From positions 620,001 through 684,000 of the forward strand of contig NZ_JAGGML010000001.1 of the NCBI RefSeq assembly GCF_017875275.1: 64,000 bases of DNA, read 5' to 3'. The position numbers and the translations under genes are program-made. Numbering within the stretch: the stretch's first letter is position 1; every line of letters begins with the position of its first letter. The notes under the pieces are model-generated. The model did no database searches. It saw only the letters and a list, made by a program, of their open reading frames with translations, and was not told where the DNA came from. This document shows, piece after piece, positions 25,116 to 33,784 of the stretch. The stretch is from Xanthobacter flavus. Its GTDB lineage: Bacteria; Pseudomonadota; Alphaproteobacteria; Rhizobiales; Xanthobacteraceae.

Positions 25116-27653
25116 TCAGTTCGCCTGATGCACGTAGAGCAACGGCCCGAGCATGGCCTCAGCCCACTGGATCGCCAGTTCTCCATTATAGTGAACCACG
25201 TCCTCCACATTGTACGTCACGGTTCCCGTGTCCGTATCAGTCTCGGCAGCAACACTCGCCTTGAAGCCGCCGAAGGCGTTCTGCATCGCCCACGCCGGCA
25301 CGAGCCACACGCGATCCGCCTCTCGATTGCTGAAGTTCTTAAGCTTCATCTTGATGAGGTCGGACGTGCGGTCCCGGTAATGGCTGGGTGCCGACGCGAA
25401 GTTGGCCGTGTCGGACGCCTCGCCGACGGCCTCGGAGGCAACGAAGATCGTCCCGTTCGGGAAGGTCGAGCGGAAGTTCTCCACGATCCACGTCTGGGCC
25501 ACTTCGTTGTCGGCCACCCAGGTGGCTGAGGTCGTGCCGTTCCGCCCCAGCTGGAAGCCAACCCGAAGCTTCTCGGTACCAGCGAGGTTCACAGCCCCGT
25601 TCGTCCGCCAATAGGACCAGTCGAACAGGCTATAACTCGCCTTCACCTGGCCCGAGACGAGATCCTCGGCGTAGCTGGTGCGCGTTCCCGTGCCCGGCGC
25701 ATAGCTGAGGGCCGGATCATCGTTGGCGAAACACAGCGTGGGATGGGCCTGGATGATCGTCAGGTCAGCCGGCGTCGCGACGGCCAGCGACCGCAGAAAG
25801 GGATTGGCGGCAGGCCGGGATTTTCCGAGGTAGTTCAAGGCCGACCAGCCGGCCCGCCCCTCATAGGCGATGCCGCCCGAGGACAGAGTGCCGACCCCTT
25901 GAAGCGTAGCGCCCGACGCATTCACCCTTTGGCGCAACGCGTTCAGCGCCAATGCGGCGGTACTGTCACCCAACATGCAGAACTGGATGGTGCCGGTTTG
26001 GATGGAGCTTGCGAGGTAGCAGGTGAACGTCCTCCGGCGCACCTGTCCGATCGGGATATTCCCGCCCCGCACATCGAAGAAGCAGACCGACCCCTTGAGC
26101 TGCTCGCCCTTCAGCCGAAGCGTCGGTCCGAGCAGCTCGTTGAAGCCGGGGTTATTGTCGCCTTCGGCAGCCGGGGAAATCAGAGAGACATCAAGGTTGG
26201 CTTGCCGCTGGCGCCCCTTCAACACCTGACGGGTAAAGATGCGCGTGTCGCGGCCGGTCACGAAGGCCACGGGCGTCGGCCACAGGATGAGGGTGTCGTC
26301 CTTGGTCCAGGTCTCATAGGCCGGCGGCGGTGCAAGGAGATTGGAGAGGGCCGCGAACAGTCCATGGAGGCCGGTGGTCGGCGCGGCACTGTCTGCGGCA
26401 TCTCCGGGAAGCAACACGAAGATGATGCGCATGGATGCCGTGGAGGCGTTCCAGAGCATCCGGGTGGCGGCGGCCGTCGCCGTCATGGTCAAAGAGCGCA
26501 ACCGGCCATCGGCGACAAGCTGCACCTCCGAGGAGGCCGAGCCACCACCCCATTCAAGCGAGACCTTAATGCTGCCCTTTACCGGCGCTGCGTCATCAAT
26601 CGGGATGACGCGATAGAACATCGTGACCTTAGAGCCGCTCGCCGCTCCGACGATCGGAGTGCGGGCGTAGGAAGCCGCACCGCTCGCTTCCACGATCGAC
26701 AAGTCACCCAACCCATTCACCGTGAGGGTGTCCATGGACGTGTTGGTAGACGGGCCGTTGACCAGACCGATATTGCGGACAGTCGTGTCACGCGGCGGGT
26801 TTGCGACCAGAGTGCCAAGCCCGAGCAAAGCCGAAATGAGCGCGCTGTCGGCAGGCGACAGGTCGGCGACGGCTCCGGGCATCACGACATAGTTGATGTC
26901 GAGATAAGTCGCGCCATTGGTGTCGAGCCCGAGATCGGGCGCCGAGAGGGTCGCGTGGGTGTTGGTCAGAACCACGGACTGGATCACGCCCGGCGTCGTG
27001 GAGAGGATCGACCCCATATTGGAGACGAAGCCCGTGCCATTTCGAAACAGGCCAAAGCGGCTCGAAATGGTCGTGCCATCGCCCACCACGAAGAACACCG
27101 TCACCTTCCCGCCCGGAGGAATGCTCCGGGAGAGCGGCTGCTTCACGTACCGATAGGCGGCCGTGCCGGCCTGGAGCAGAAGCGACGTGAGGCCACGGGC
27201 CGTAAGGGTGTCATAGGTTCCCGACGCAGCCGCCATCACAGCGGTCGGCCCGAACGACAAAGTGCTGTCGTTCAAGTAAGCCGACACCCACCGCCAGCCG
27301 GCGGGAGACACGCTCCAGGCGAAGACACCGGAGTTCGCCACGGTGCCACCAACCACCGGATCGGTATGGGTGCCAGCGTCTCCATAGACCTCGGCCTTTT
27401 GTCCGGCCCAAAGACCAGCTATGGCTGCGAGATCGGTCCACGACGCCGCGACAACAGCCGTGCGAGCTGATGCCTCCTGGGCGGACAATGCCGCGTTTTC
27501 AGCAGCCTCAGCCGCCGCTTCGGCATTCTCTACGGCCGTCAGGGCCGCCGGCGTCACATCGCCGGTATCGCCCTTGTCACCCTTGTCGCCCGTGTCGCCC
27601 TTGGCTCCGGGCTGTCCCGGAACCAGAACCTCGATGACCTCGATATCGGACAT
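25116..27653 (-). CDS. Tail fibre/spike with collagen-like start and SGNH-hydrolase C-terminal domain
   Basis: An 845-residue protein. Gly-X-Y repeats (GQPGAKGDTGDKGDKGDTGD) at about 13-32 and an Ala-rich coiled coil (about 40-70) suggest a trimeric stalk. Two related beta-rich repeats follow. The C-terminal 290 residues have SGNH/GDSL esterase hallmarks: MLGDSTA near 560 (Ser) and DVVHYNG near 818 (Asp-x-x-His). Such enzymes deacylate surface polysaccharide, so this is probably a receptor-processing fibre. The start at 27653 overlaps the upstream stop as TGATG; a start at 27665 is less likely. Confidence 0.75.
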   Translation of the reverse strand: MSDIEVIEVLVPGQPGAKGDTGDKGDKGDTGDVTPAALTAVENAEAAAEAAENAALSAQEASARTAVVAASWTDLAAIAGLWAGQKAEVYGDAGTHTDPVVGGTVANSGVFAWSVSPAGWRWVSAYLNDSTLSFGPTAVMAAASGTYDTLTARGLTSLLLQAGTAAYRYVKQPLSRSIPPGGKVTVFFVVGDGTTISSRFGLFRNGTGFVSNMGSILSTTPGVIQSVVLTNTHATLSAPDLGLDTNGATYLDINYVVMPGAVADLSPADSALISALLGLGTLVANPPRDTTVRNIGLVNGPSTNTSMDTLTVNGLGDLSIVEASGAASYARTPIVGAASGSKVTMFYRVIPIDDAAPVKGSIKVSLEWGGGSASSEVQLVADGRLRSLTMTATAAATRMLWNASTASMRIIFVLLPGDAADSAAPTTGLHGLFAALSNLLAPPPAYETWTKDDTLILWPTPVAFVTGRDTRIFTRQVLKGRQRQANLDVSLISPAAEGDNNPGFNELLGPTLRLKGEQLKGSVCFFDVRGGNIPIGQVRRRTFTCYLASSIQTGTIQFCMLGDSTAALALNALRQRVNASGATLQGVGTLSSGGIAYEGRAGWSALNYLGKSRPAANPFLRSLAVATPADLTIIQAHPTLCFANDDPALSYAPGTGTRTSYAEDLVSGQVKASYSLFDWSYWRTNGAVNLAGTEKLRVGFQLGRNGTTSATWVADNEVAQTWIVENFRSTFPNGTIFVASEAVGEASDTANFASAPSHYRDRTSDLIKMKLKNFSNREADRVWLVPAWAMQNAFGGFKASVAAETDTDTGTVTYNVEDVVHYNGELAIQWAEAMLGPLLYVHQAN

Positions 27654-28090
27654 CACGGCATCCATTGATAGACGTCCACGGGTCCGTGGACGATGGGATA
27701 GGGCGTTGCGGCGATAACCCGGGTGAGCTGGTACTGCACCGCACTCCCACCGGGCGGGAACGGCGCGGTTTGTTCGGGCGAGAGCACGAGAGTGACCAAC
27801 CCCCCGGCTTCGTCGACATCAACCTCGTCCGCCGCAGAAGACAGGGACAGCTCACCGCCGTCCCACGCGAAGCTGTAAACCATCTCCGAGCCCGCGAGGT
27901 CGAAGAGCGCGCCGTCCGACGTGCGGAGGCGGAACATCACCTGCAGCGGCGAGCCCCGCCAGAGCGTCAGGCGCCGGAAGCCCGGAAGTCCCGGCGCTGG
28001 CGGCACCACCGGGTCAAGGCTCGCCTTGAGCCGGCTCGCGGCCGAGGCGAGGGCGAAGCTGTCCCGGACGGACCCGAGGCGGGGCGCCAT
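27653..28090 (-). CDS. Phage fibre-associated protein, unknown function
   Basis: A 145-residue protein, beta-rich (LTLWRGSPLQVMFRLRTSDGALFDLAGSEMVY at about 41-72), ending with a YQLTRV...DVYQWMP segment. It resembles small baseplate-upper or fibre-support proteins by position and composition, but no family is certain. Its stop overlaps the start of the SGNH fibre gene, which suggests coupled production of the two. Confidence 0.55.
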   Translation of the reverse strand: MAPRLGSVRDSFALASAASRLKASLDPVVPPAPGLPGFRRLTLWRGSPLQVMFRLRTSDGALFDLAGSEMVYSFAWDGGELSLSSAADEVDVDEAGGLVTLVLSPEQTAPFPPGGSAVQYQLTRVIAATPYPIVHGPVDVYQWMP

Positions 28091-28100
28091 GCGATTCTCC

Positions 28101-28616
28101 TCAGCCGTTCGCCGGCCAGTCGGCCGCGTCGATCTGTTCGAAGTTGACGATGTCGCCCGCCGCGATGGCTTCCTGCACCGCCTTGAGCGCGGTGAAGCAC
28201 GCCTGCACGTGGCGGCCGACGGCGATGCCGATGGCCTGCATGGTGGCCGCGTCCAGGCTCACCCACACGCCGGGCTGGGCTTCCCAGTCGATGGCGGCGA
28301 TGGTCTGGTCGGCCGTCAGCAGGATGACCGCGCCGGAAATCTTGGCCTGGCTCTTCTCATCGGTGCGCACCGAGGTGCCGCCGACGGTGATGCCGCCGGT
28401 CTCGATGCGCCAGCGCAGATCGGCGGCATAGGCGAGGAGGTCCGCCGACGTGGGCGACGGCGCGGCGGGCGGACGGAACAGCCCGCTCTCATAGGTGTCG
28501 CCCACATTGGCGGTGTCGCTCTCGACGCCCACGGCGCCGGGAAAGACCTCCTGCCAGTCCGCCCCGGCGAGGATGACGCGGGCGACGGTGCCGTTCTCGA
28601 TGATGGCGATGCGCAT
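28101..28616 (-). CDS. DUF4376 domain protein (tail-fibre module)
   Basis: A 171-residue protein. The N-terminus (MRIAIIENGTVARVILAG) is a short fibre-associated beta motif. The C-terminal 110 residues, from ADLRWRIETGGITVGG to the end with ILLTADQTIAAIDWE, are DUF4376, found in phage tail-fibre assembly or minor tail proteins. Start 28616 was chosen as the first ATG consistent with the family; the longer open frame to 29162 is the mirror of the glycine-rich gene. It lies 11 bases after that gene. Confidence 0.7.
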   Translation of the reverse strand: MRIAIIENGTVARVILAGADWQEVFPGAVGVESDTANVGDTYESGLFRPPAAPSPTSADLLAYAADLRWRIETGGITVGGTSVRTDEKSQAKISGAVILLTADQTIAAIDWEAQPGVWVSLDAATMQAIGIAVGRHVQACFTALKAVQEAIAAGDIVNFEQIDAADWPANG

Positions 28617-28627
28617 GTCCGCTCCGT

Positions 28628-29746
28628 TCAGAATTCGAAGATGAGGGCGAAGCCGTCGCCGCCGGTGCCGCCGGCCGCGTTGCCGTCCGCGCCGCCGCCG
28701 CCCGAGCCGCGATGGCCGTTGCCGCCGGTCGCCTTGCTGTTGGAGCCGTTGCCGGCCGTGCCGCCGCCGCCCAGCGCGCCCGAGCCGCCGGTGCCGCCGG
28801 TGCCGGCGGAGGAGGAGCCGCCACCCGAGCCGTTGATGCCGAAGCCGCCCGAGCCGCCCGAGCCGCCCGTGCCGCCGATGCCGGTGCTCGCGGTGCCGCC
28901 ATTGTTGCGCGCGCCGCCCTTGCCGGGATTGGCCGAGAGAAGCGCGCCGATGGAGGTCGCCCCCGCGCCGTCGCCGCCGTTGGCGTTGACCGATGCGGCG
29001 CCGCCGGCGGCGATGGTCACGGTGGCCGAGGCGAGCGCGCTGACATCGAACAGGCCGAGGCGGCATTCGCCGGCCCCGCCGCCCTCGCCCGCCGCGTTGG
29101 GCGAAAAGCCCGAGGCCCCGCCGCCCGCGCCGCCGGGGCCGTGGGCCAGCATGAAGGCCCATTTGTTGCCCGATTCCTTCGTCCAGGTGCCGGACGTGGT
29201 GAAGGCGGTGAATTTCGGCGTGGAGGACGCACCGCCCGAGACCACCTGGAAGGCGGTGCCGTCATAGGTGACGAGCACGTAGCGCCCGGCGCCGAAGGTG
29301 CCGGCGGGCACATCGCCGTCGCGATACTTCAGCGCCTTGGTGGCGAGGCCGTCCACCGTCAGCGTCATGGCGCCGCCGGTATTCTCGTTCGGCGCGGTGA
29401 CGATGAAGGTCATCTGCCCGAAGGACGTGAAGGGCGGCGTGAAGGCCGCCGTCAGGTCATCGTCGGCGCCGGACGCGACGGCGAGCCGCACCATGCCGGC
29501 GCGGATGGCGTCGCGCAGGAAATTGTCCGGCGTGGTGCCCTCGGCAATGCCCATGCCGCGCACCGCCACGCGGAGCATGGCGGTGACGCCGTTGAACCAC
29601 GAGGCGATGAGATCGGTGCCGTCGGCCGCCTCGGCGGAGGTGCAATCCTTGAACCACGAATCGTCGGGGCCGAAGACGCGCGAATCGGAGGGGCGGACCG
29701 TCACCGCGCCGGCGGCGGACGTGGACGGGCCGATGATGTCGGTCAT
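28628..29746 (-). CDS. Tail fibre with glycine-rich receptor-binding tip
   Basis: A 372-residue protein. The N-terminal 150 residues look like a baseplate-attached fibre shaft (ASWFNGVTAMLRVAVRGMGIAEGTTPDNFLRDAI). Residues about 180-215 (FTTSGTWTKESGNKW) are the usual lead-in to a glycine-rich domain. From about 220 on, many short Gly-Gly-Ser/Thr/Asn blocks occur (GGTGGSGGSGGFG; GGGGTAGNGS), ending FALIFEF. This pattern recalls the polyglycine-II receptor-binding domains of T-even Gp38-type adhesins. It is probably a host-range determinant. Confidence 0.75.
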   Translation of the reverse strand: MTDIIGPSTSAAGAVTVRPSDSRVFGPDDSWFKDCTSAEAADGTDLIASWFNGVTAMLRVAVRGMGIAEGTTPDNFLRDAIRAGMVRLAVASGADDDLTAAFTPPFTSFGQMTFIVTAPNENTGGAMTLTVDGLATKALKYRDGDVPAGTFGAGRYVLVTYDGTAFQVVSGGASSTPKFTAFTTSGTWTKESGNKWAFMLAHGPGGAGGGASGFSPNAAGEGGGAGECRLGLFDVSALASATVTIAAGGAASVNANGGDGAGATSIGALLSANPGKGGARNNGGTASTGIGGTGGSGGSGGFGINGSGGGSSSAGTGGTGGSGALGGGGTAGNGSNSKATGGNGHRGSGGGGADGNAAGGTGGDGFALIFEF

Positions 29747-30400
29747 TCAGGCAACCTCATAGGTGACATTGAGATGCGCGTGGACGACGCGCTCGATGAG
29801 GCAGATGACGGGCGCCACATTCGGCCCGCAGGAGAGGCGCTGGCCGGCCTTGATGCAGCCGGCCTGGGCGCGCGGCACGGTGGGCGCCTGATAGGCAGGG
29901 CTGTCCGCCAGATGGATCATGATGCGCAGTTGCGAGGGGCCGGGCCGGCGGCCGGCCACGGCCGCGCCGGCCTTGCCGCAGCCGGCCATGGTGCCGCAGC
30001 CGTCGGAGCCCTCGTCGCAGGTGACGGACCATCCGGCCTGCGCGGCGACGGCGGCGTAATAGTCGCAGCGGGTGCCGCCGATGGCCGCGACCTTGGTGCA
30101 GAGGTCCGGAAACGGGTCGCAGGCGTCGGGCAGGCCGTATTCGATCAGCCAGCCGTCGCGCGTCTCATTGGCCGTGGAGCAGAAGAATTCCTCGCTCGCG
30201 GCGCAGATGCGGGCGTTGATGAATTCGAACAGATGGGCCAGCGCCCGCCAGAAGCGCCACAGCGTGGTGCCTTCCCGCCGCGCCGCATCCCACGCCCGGC
30301 CGCGCGGCAAGAGATCGCGCAGCGCGCCGTGGCATTCGTCGAGTGTCGGGCAGATGTCGGCCCCGCGCCCGGGGCCGCAAGCCAGCGGTTGCTCAGACAA
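29747..30400 (-). CDS. Tail protein, YmfQ/Mu gp48-like (DUF2313)
   Basis: A 217-residue protein with the family opening LLPRGRAWDAA (about residue 30), then TLWRFWRALAHLFEFINARI, and ETRDGWLIEYGLPDACDPF near 80. This is the DUF2313/YmfQ family, Mu gp48, a baseplate-to-fibre connector. It has about a dozen Cys residues, including CDEGSDGCGTMAGCG near 130, unusual for the family. It overlaps the end of the baseplate J gene by 8 bases. Confidence 0.85.
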   Translation of the reverse strand: MSEQPLACGPGRGADICPTLDECHGALRDLLPRGRAWDAARREGTTLWRFWRALAHLFEFINARICAASEEFFCSTANETRDGWLIEYGLPDACDPFPDLCTKVAAIGGTRCDYYAAVAAQAGWSVTCDEGSDGCGTMAGCGKAGAAVAGRRPGPSQLRIMIHLADSPAYQAPTVPRAQAGCIKAGQRLSCGPNVAPVICLIERVVHAHLNVTYEVA

Positions 30401-31496
30401 AGTTCAGATCTCCGAGCACGGGAATCTCGCCGGGGTCGAAAGCCAGGTCGGAAGTCGGCGCCGCCAGCACGTGGCGGGCCTCGTCGGCGGCCTCGGAGAC
30501 CGCCTGCGACACCCACGAGCGCGAGAGCGTGAAGGGGCTGGCGAGGTAGGGCATGGCCGGGTGGGTCGAATCCGTGCCGCTGACGATGGCCCGGCGCAGC
30601 AGCATCTCCTTCAATTCGGCGCGGATGGCCTCGCGCACCGCCGTGGAATCGGGCGAGAGGCCGGAGACGGTGACATCCACCGGCACCGCCACGGGCGCCG
30701 CGACGGTGAGGCCGGCGCTGGCCGGGATGACCGTCTCCAGATGGTCGCGCACCCGCGCCACCTCGCCGGAGGGCGGGATGCCATCGGCATAGATCTCATC
30801 CATCAGGAAGAAGACGCGCACCGTGCCCGCGCCGGCATGGAGCCGCTCGACGAAGACACGGGTGACGCCCGAGACCTCCATGGCCCAGCCCACATAATCG
30901 GCCGGCGCGCCGCCATGGGGCGGGTTGCGCTTGCGGAAGAGGATGCGGGCGCGGAGGCTCTCGTCGCCCTCCATATCGCTGCCGCCGGTGATGCCGACGG
31001 CCGCCACCGCCAGCGTGCCGGCGCCGGTGAAGCCGGAAACCGCGGCGAGGGGCGTGCCGCCGACCGCATTGGCCGCCGCGCCGTCCGCCATCGCCACCAC
31101 CGACACGTCGAAGGTGCCGGCCCCGCCGATGGCGGCGCCCGAGAGCGCCCGGTATTCCTGCCCCGACGCCGCCGAAAAGCGCGCGCCGCTGGCCACCGCG
31201 CTCGCCGCCGTGGCGGTGATGGTGACGGTGCCATAGGCCGGCGCGGCCGGGCGGCGGGACAGGCCCAGCTCATAGGCGTGCCGGTCGAGATACTTGCCCT
31301 CGGCCTTCGACGCGAACATCTGGCGCATGCGCCAATCGAGACGGCCGAACAATTCGAAGATGCCGCCCGCCACCACCTTTGCGGTCGGGGTGATGTTGTT
31401 GGGCCAGATCCACGCATCGGAACCGGGCATCTCGGCGCGGAAGGCGCCCCGCATGCGGTCGATGAGGGCGGCGAGCGTGGGGGTCTGCCAGGCCAT
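30393..31496 (-). CDS. Baseplate protein J (Mu gp47-like)
   Basis: A 367-residue protein. MAWQTPTLAALIDRMRGAF and the middle segments AEGKYLDRHAYELGLSRRPA (about 70-90) and KRNPPHGGAPADYVGWA (about 195) are hallmarks of the baseplate J/gp47 family, which forms the wedge of contractile-tail baseplates. The start at 31496 overlaps the stop of the gp46-like gene (TGATG). Upstream in-frame extension to 31793 belongs to the mirror of gp46. Confidence 0.9.
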   Translation of the reverse strand: MAWQTPTLAALIDRMRGAFRAEMPGSDAWIWPNNITPTAKVVAGGIFELFGRLDWRMRQMFASKAEGKYLDRHAYELGLSRRPAAPAYGTVTITATAASAVASGARFSAASGQEYRALSGAAIGGAGTFDVSVVAMADGAAANAVGGTPLAAVSGFTGAGTLAVAAVGITGGSDMEGDESLRARILFRKRNPPHGGAPADYVGWAMEVSGVTRVFVERLHAGAGTVRVFFLMDEIYADGIPPSGEVARVRDHLETVIPASAGLTVAAPVAVPVDVTVSGLSPDSTAVREAIRAELKEMLLRRAIVSGTDSTHPAMPYLASPFTLSRSWVSQAVSEAADEARHVLAAPTSDLAFDPGEIPVLGDLNFV

Positions 31497-32068
31497 CAGG
31501 TGTTCCCAATGCTGCGCCAGTACACGGCGAATTTCTGGGCATAGACGTTGGCGCCGTCGCGCCCGTAGAGGTCGACGGTGAGGTCGAGGCGGCCGGCGAT
31601 GGCGTCGAAATCGGCGGATACATCGACCCGCGCGCAGGCCTGCTGGGCGATCAGCGGCGCGAGGGCTTCTTTGGCGTAGAGCGTGGCGAGCTCGGCCGTG
31701 CGCTCGGTAAGCGGCGCGCGCTCCAGTAGCCAGAGGTGGGAGCCCAGCGCCGCCTCGCCCTCCTCGCTGCGCACGTCGATGCCGTCGCCCCACCAGCCGC
31801 GCGGGTCGCCGTCATCGAGGCGCGGCGGGAAGCCGGCCGGGCCGGGGCTGCCGTCCTCCAGCTCGCGCGGCGCGCGCTTGTCGGTGAACAGGCAGAGCGC
31901 GACCGCCGTCGCCAGCGGCGACGTGGCCGAGAGGCCGCCGCGGTTCAGGCGTTCGTCCGGCCCCGCGAGCGCCCAGTCGGCCCCGCCGGCTTGCGGGTCC
32001 CAGAGGGAATCCCACAGGAGGAGCGGCTGCTCGGCGCAGCCCTCGTTGACGCGGATGAAGACTTGCAT
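31496..32068 (-). CDS. Baseplate protein, Mu gp46-like
   Basis: A 190-residue protein with the gp46 pattern: an early LATAVALCLFTDKRA segment, then DDGDPRGWWGDGIDV (about 85-99) and LGSHLWLLERAPLTERTAELA (about 108-128). gp46-family proteins join the hub and wedge in Mu-like baseplates. The 5' flank carries a GC-rich hairpin (arms 32078-32087 and 32115-32124). Confidence 0.88.
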   Translation of the reverse strand: MQVFIRVNEGCAEQPLLLWDSLWDPQAGGADWALAGPDERLNRGGLSATSPLATAVALCLFTDKRAPRELEDGSPGPAGFPPRLDDGDPRGWWGDGIDVRSEEGEAALGSHLWLLERAPLTERTAELATLYAKEALAPLIAQQACARVDVSADFDAIAGRLDLTVDLYGRDGANVYAQKFAVYWRSIGNT

Positions 32069-32077
32069 TTTTTGGTG

Positions 32078-32124
32078 CCCGCCGCGGCGCGCCGCCGCCA
32101 GCCAACCCGTCGCACCGCGGCGGG
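32078..32124. repeat. Hairpin upstream of the gp46-like gene
   Basis: Arms CCCGCCGCGG (32078-32087) and CCGCGGCGGG (32115-32124) enclose a loop containing GCCGCCGCCAGCCAACCC. That loop is close to the sequence found in two other late-operon hairpins (37830-37844 and 42950-42964). It lies 10 bases before the gp46-like start. Confidence 0.55.
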
Positions 32125-32149
32125 GGCCCTTCGGGCAAGCGTGTGAAGA

Positions 32150-32626
32150 TCAGACTTTCGCGTAGACTTTCGAAGAGGGGCCGGCCTCGGTGACGACCTT
32201 GTCGCCGCCCTCCTCGCCGAGGTCGACGCGGGGGGCCTTGAGGACGATTTTCGTATCGGCCTCCACCATCAGGGTCGCCCCGACGATGCGGACGACGCCG
32301 CCGATGAGGGAGATGAGCTCGCCGTTGACGCCGTAGAGCGCCTGGGCACCGCCCGGCAGGTTTCGCGGGCGATGGTCGCGGTGCTCCGCGCCGATCATGA
32401 TGACCCGGTCGGAGCGCCCGCCAAGGGCGAGCAGCAGCGCCTCGGAGCCCTCGGGCGGCACGGAGGAAAAGCCGTGCGGCTGGGCCCGGTACACCTTGGT
32501 GAAGGTCTCGCCCTTCAGGCCGCGCATGCGCACGAGCTGCTGCGAGCCGGAATCGTCCACCTCTTCCACGGTCGCGCGGCGCAGCATGGCGCGGATGTTG
32601 TCCGAACTGGCAGGGTCATAAGTCAC
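32150..32626 (-). CDS. Baseplate assembly protein V (Mu gp45-like)
   Basis: A 158-residue protein of the OB-fold gp45/gpV family that forms the membrane-piercing spike of contractile tails. MLRRATVEEVDDSGSQQLVRMRGL at about 14-37, PHGFSSVPPEGSEALLLALGGRSDRVI at about 50-76 and the repeating beta pattern ISLIGGVVRIVGATLMVEADTKIVLKAP near 105-132 are typical. No clear C-terminal metal-binding HxH tip is present. Confidence 0.88.
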   Translation of the reverse strand: MTYDPASSDNIRAMLRRATVEEVDDSGSQQLVRMRGLKGETFTKVYRAQPHGFSSVPPEGSEALLLALGGRSDRVIMIGAEHRDHRPRNLPGGAQALYGVNGELISLIGGVVRIVGATLMVEADTKIVLKAPRVDLGEEGGDKVVTEAGPSSKVYAKV

Positions 32627-32656
32627 TGTTGGTCTCCCGCGCCGTCAGGCTGCCGC

Positions 32657-32682
32657 CCGAACCCGGATGTTTCCGGGTTCGG
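32657..32682. repeat. Perfect 11-bp hairpin between gp44- and gp45-like genes
   Basis: Arms 32657-32667 and 32672-32682 (CCGAACCCGGA/TCCGGGTTCGG) with a four-base loop. There is no T-run on either strand, so it is not a standard terminator; it may stabilise or process the late mRNA. Confidence 0.6.
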
Positions 32683-32737
32683 CTCGCGAACGGACCTTGC
32701 AACCCAGCCTGCCGTCGCGGGGCGCCTGCGGCGGGCT

Positions 32738-33784
32738 TCAATCGACCCCCCAGGCCTTGCCGGACTTGTTCCCCTTGCCGGCCTTGTTCCCGTAGGCGCG
32801 GGGGTCGACCACGCCGACCTCGGCGATGGAGCCGCCATCGTCCTGGCGAAAGCTCACCTTCTCCACCAGCATGTCCTGCTGGATGGACAGGCTCGGGCTC
32901 TCCACATAGATCAGGCGGCCCGGCTCCCACACCGTGCCGCCTTGATCGCGGAAGCCCTGCGTGTGGACCGTGGCGCGCAGCGCGGCGCCGGCGGAGCGGT
33001 CCTTGCGGTTCTTCGCGCGGGTCTCGGCGCGTTCGTCGTCGGTGTCTTCCTCCACCACCACGATCACCGGGCGATGGCGCTTGACTACACTGTCGCGGGC
33101 GATGCGCTCGATCTCCATGGCGGAGGCGCCGTGGCCCTCCGGCCGTTGGCCGCGCACGCGATATTCGCTGTGCCGGTTGGACCAATTGTGATCGGCCTCG
33201 GCCTCGAGGAGGTTCTGCCCCTCGATCAGCCCGCCCGCATGCCGCTTCCGGCCGCCCTTGGTGATGGCGATGGAGCCGTCCGCCTGCCCGCACAGGGTGA
33301 GCCCCTGGGAGCGGCAATAGCGCTCGACCGTGCGAAACGCCGTCTCGCCGGGCGTGATGCGCATGACCTTGATCGTCTTCAAGGTCTCCGACACGTCGAG
33401 CTGGATGCCGACGCCGTACTTGTCGAGCGCCTTGGCGAGATCCTCGACGGTCTTGTCGCGCATCTCGCCGGTTTCGTGCTCGGCGGAGGAATCGATGTAG
33501 TCCGCGCCCTTGGAGCGCCCCGCGACGATGGCGGTGCGGGCCGTGGCGGAGACGCGGGGCTTGTAGCTGTCCACATAGCCGATGAGGGCCGTGGTGCCGT
33601 TGAAGGCGATCGTCACCTGCGCGCCGGCCGAGAAGGTCCAGGCGGTGACGCCCGGCCCGCCCTCATGGGCGCATTCAATCTCGAAGGTCCGCGCCGCCTC
33701 GTTCAGCGCGGCCGAAAGCTCGAAGCGTTCAAACGATGTGTAGCTGCGCCCGCCGACGGCGACCCTAACGATTTCCTCGCCCAT
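32738..33784 (-). CDS. Baseplate hub protein (Mu gp44-like, gpD family)
   Basis: A 348-residue protein resembling the Mu gp44 baseplate hub: an N-terminal beta-sandwich (VAVGGRSYTSFERFELSAALNEAARTFEIE), GYVDSYKPRVSATARTAIVAGRSKGADYIDSSAE near 68-101, and ERYCRSQGLTLCGQADGSIAITKGGRKRH near 155-183. A basic Gly/Lys tail (NKAGKGNKSGKAWG) ends it. Its ATG overlaps the stop of the upstream gene at 33784. Confidence 0.85.
   Translation of the reverse strand: MGEEIVRVAVGGRSYTSFERFELSAALNEAARTFEIECAHEGGPGVTAWTFSAGAQVTIAFNGTTALIGYVDSYKPRVSATARTAIVAGRSKGADYIDSSAEHETGEMRDKTVEDLAKALDKYGVGIQLDVSETLKTIKVMRITPGETAFRTVERYCRSQGLTLCGQADGSIAITKGGRKRHAGGLIEGQNLLEAEADHNWSNRHSEYRVRGQRPEGHGASAMEIERIARDSVVKRHRPVIVVVEEDTDDERAETRAKNRKDRSAGAALRATVHTQGFRDQGGTVWEPGRLIYVESPSLSIQQDMLVEKVSFRQDDGGSIAEVGVVDPRAYGNKAGKGNKSGKAWGVD

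Noticed and set aside
28712-30532. Very long plus-strand open frame (606 residues)
   Set aside because: It is the antisense mirror of the glycine-rich fibre and gp48 genes. High GC keeps opposite frames open, and the product is a low-complexity Ala/Gly/Arg sequence with no family features.
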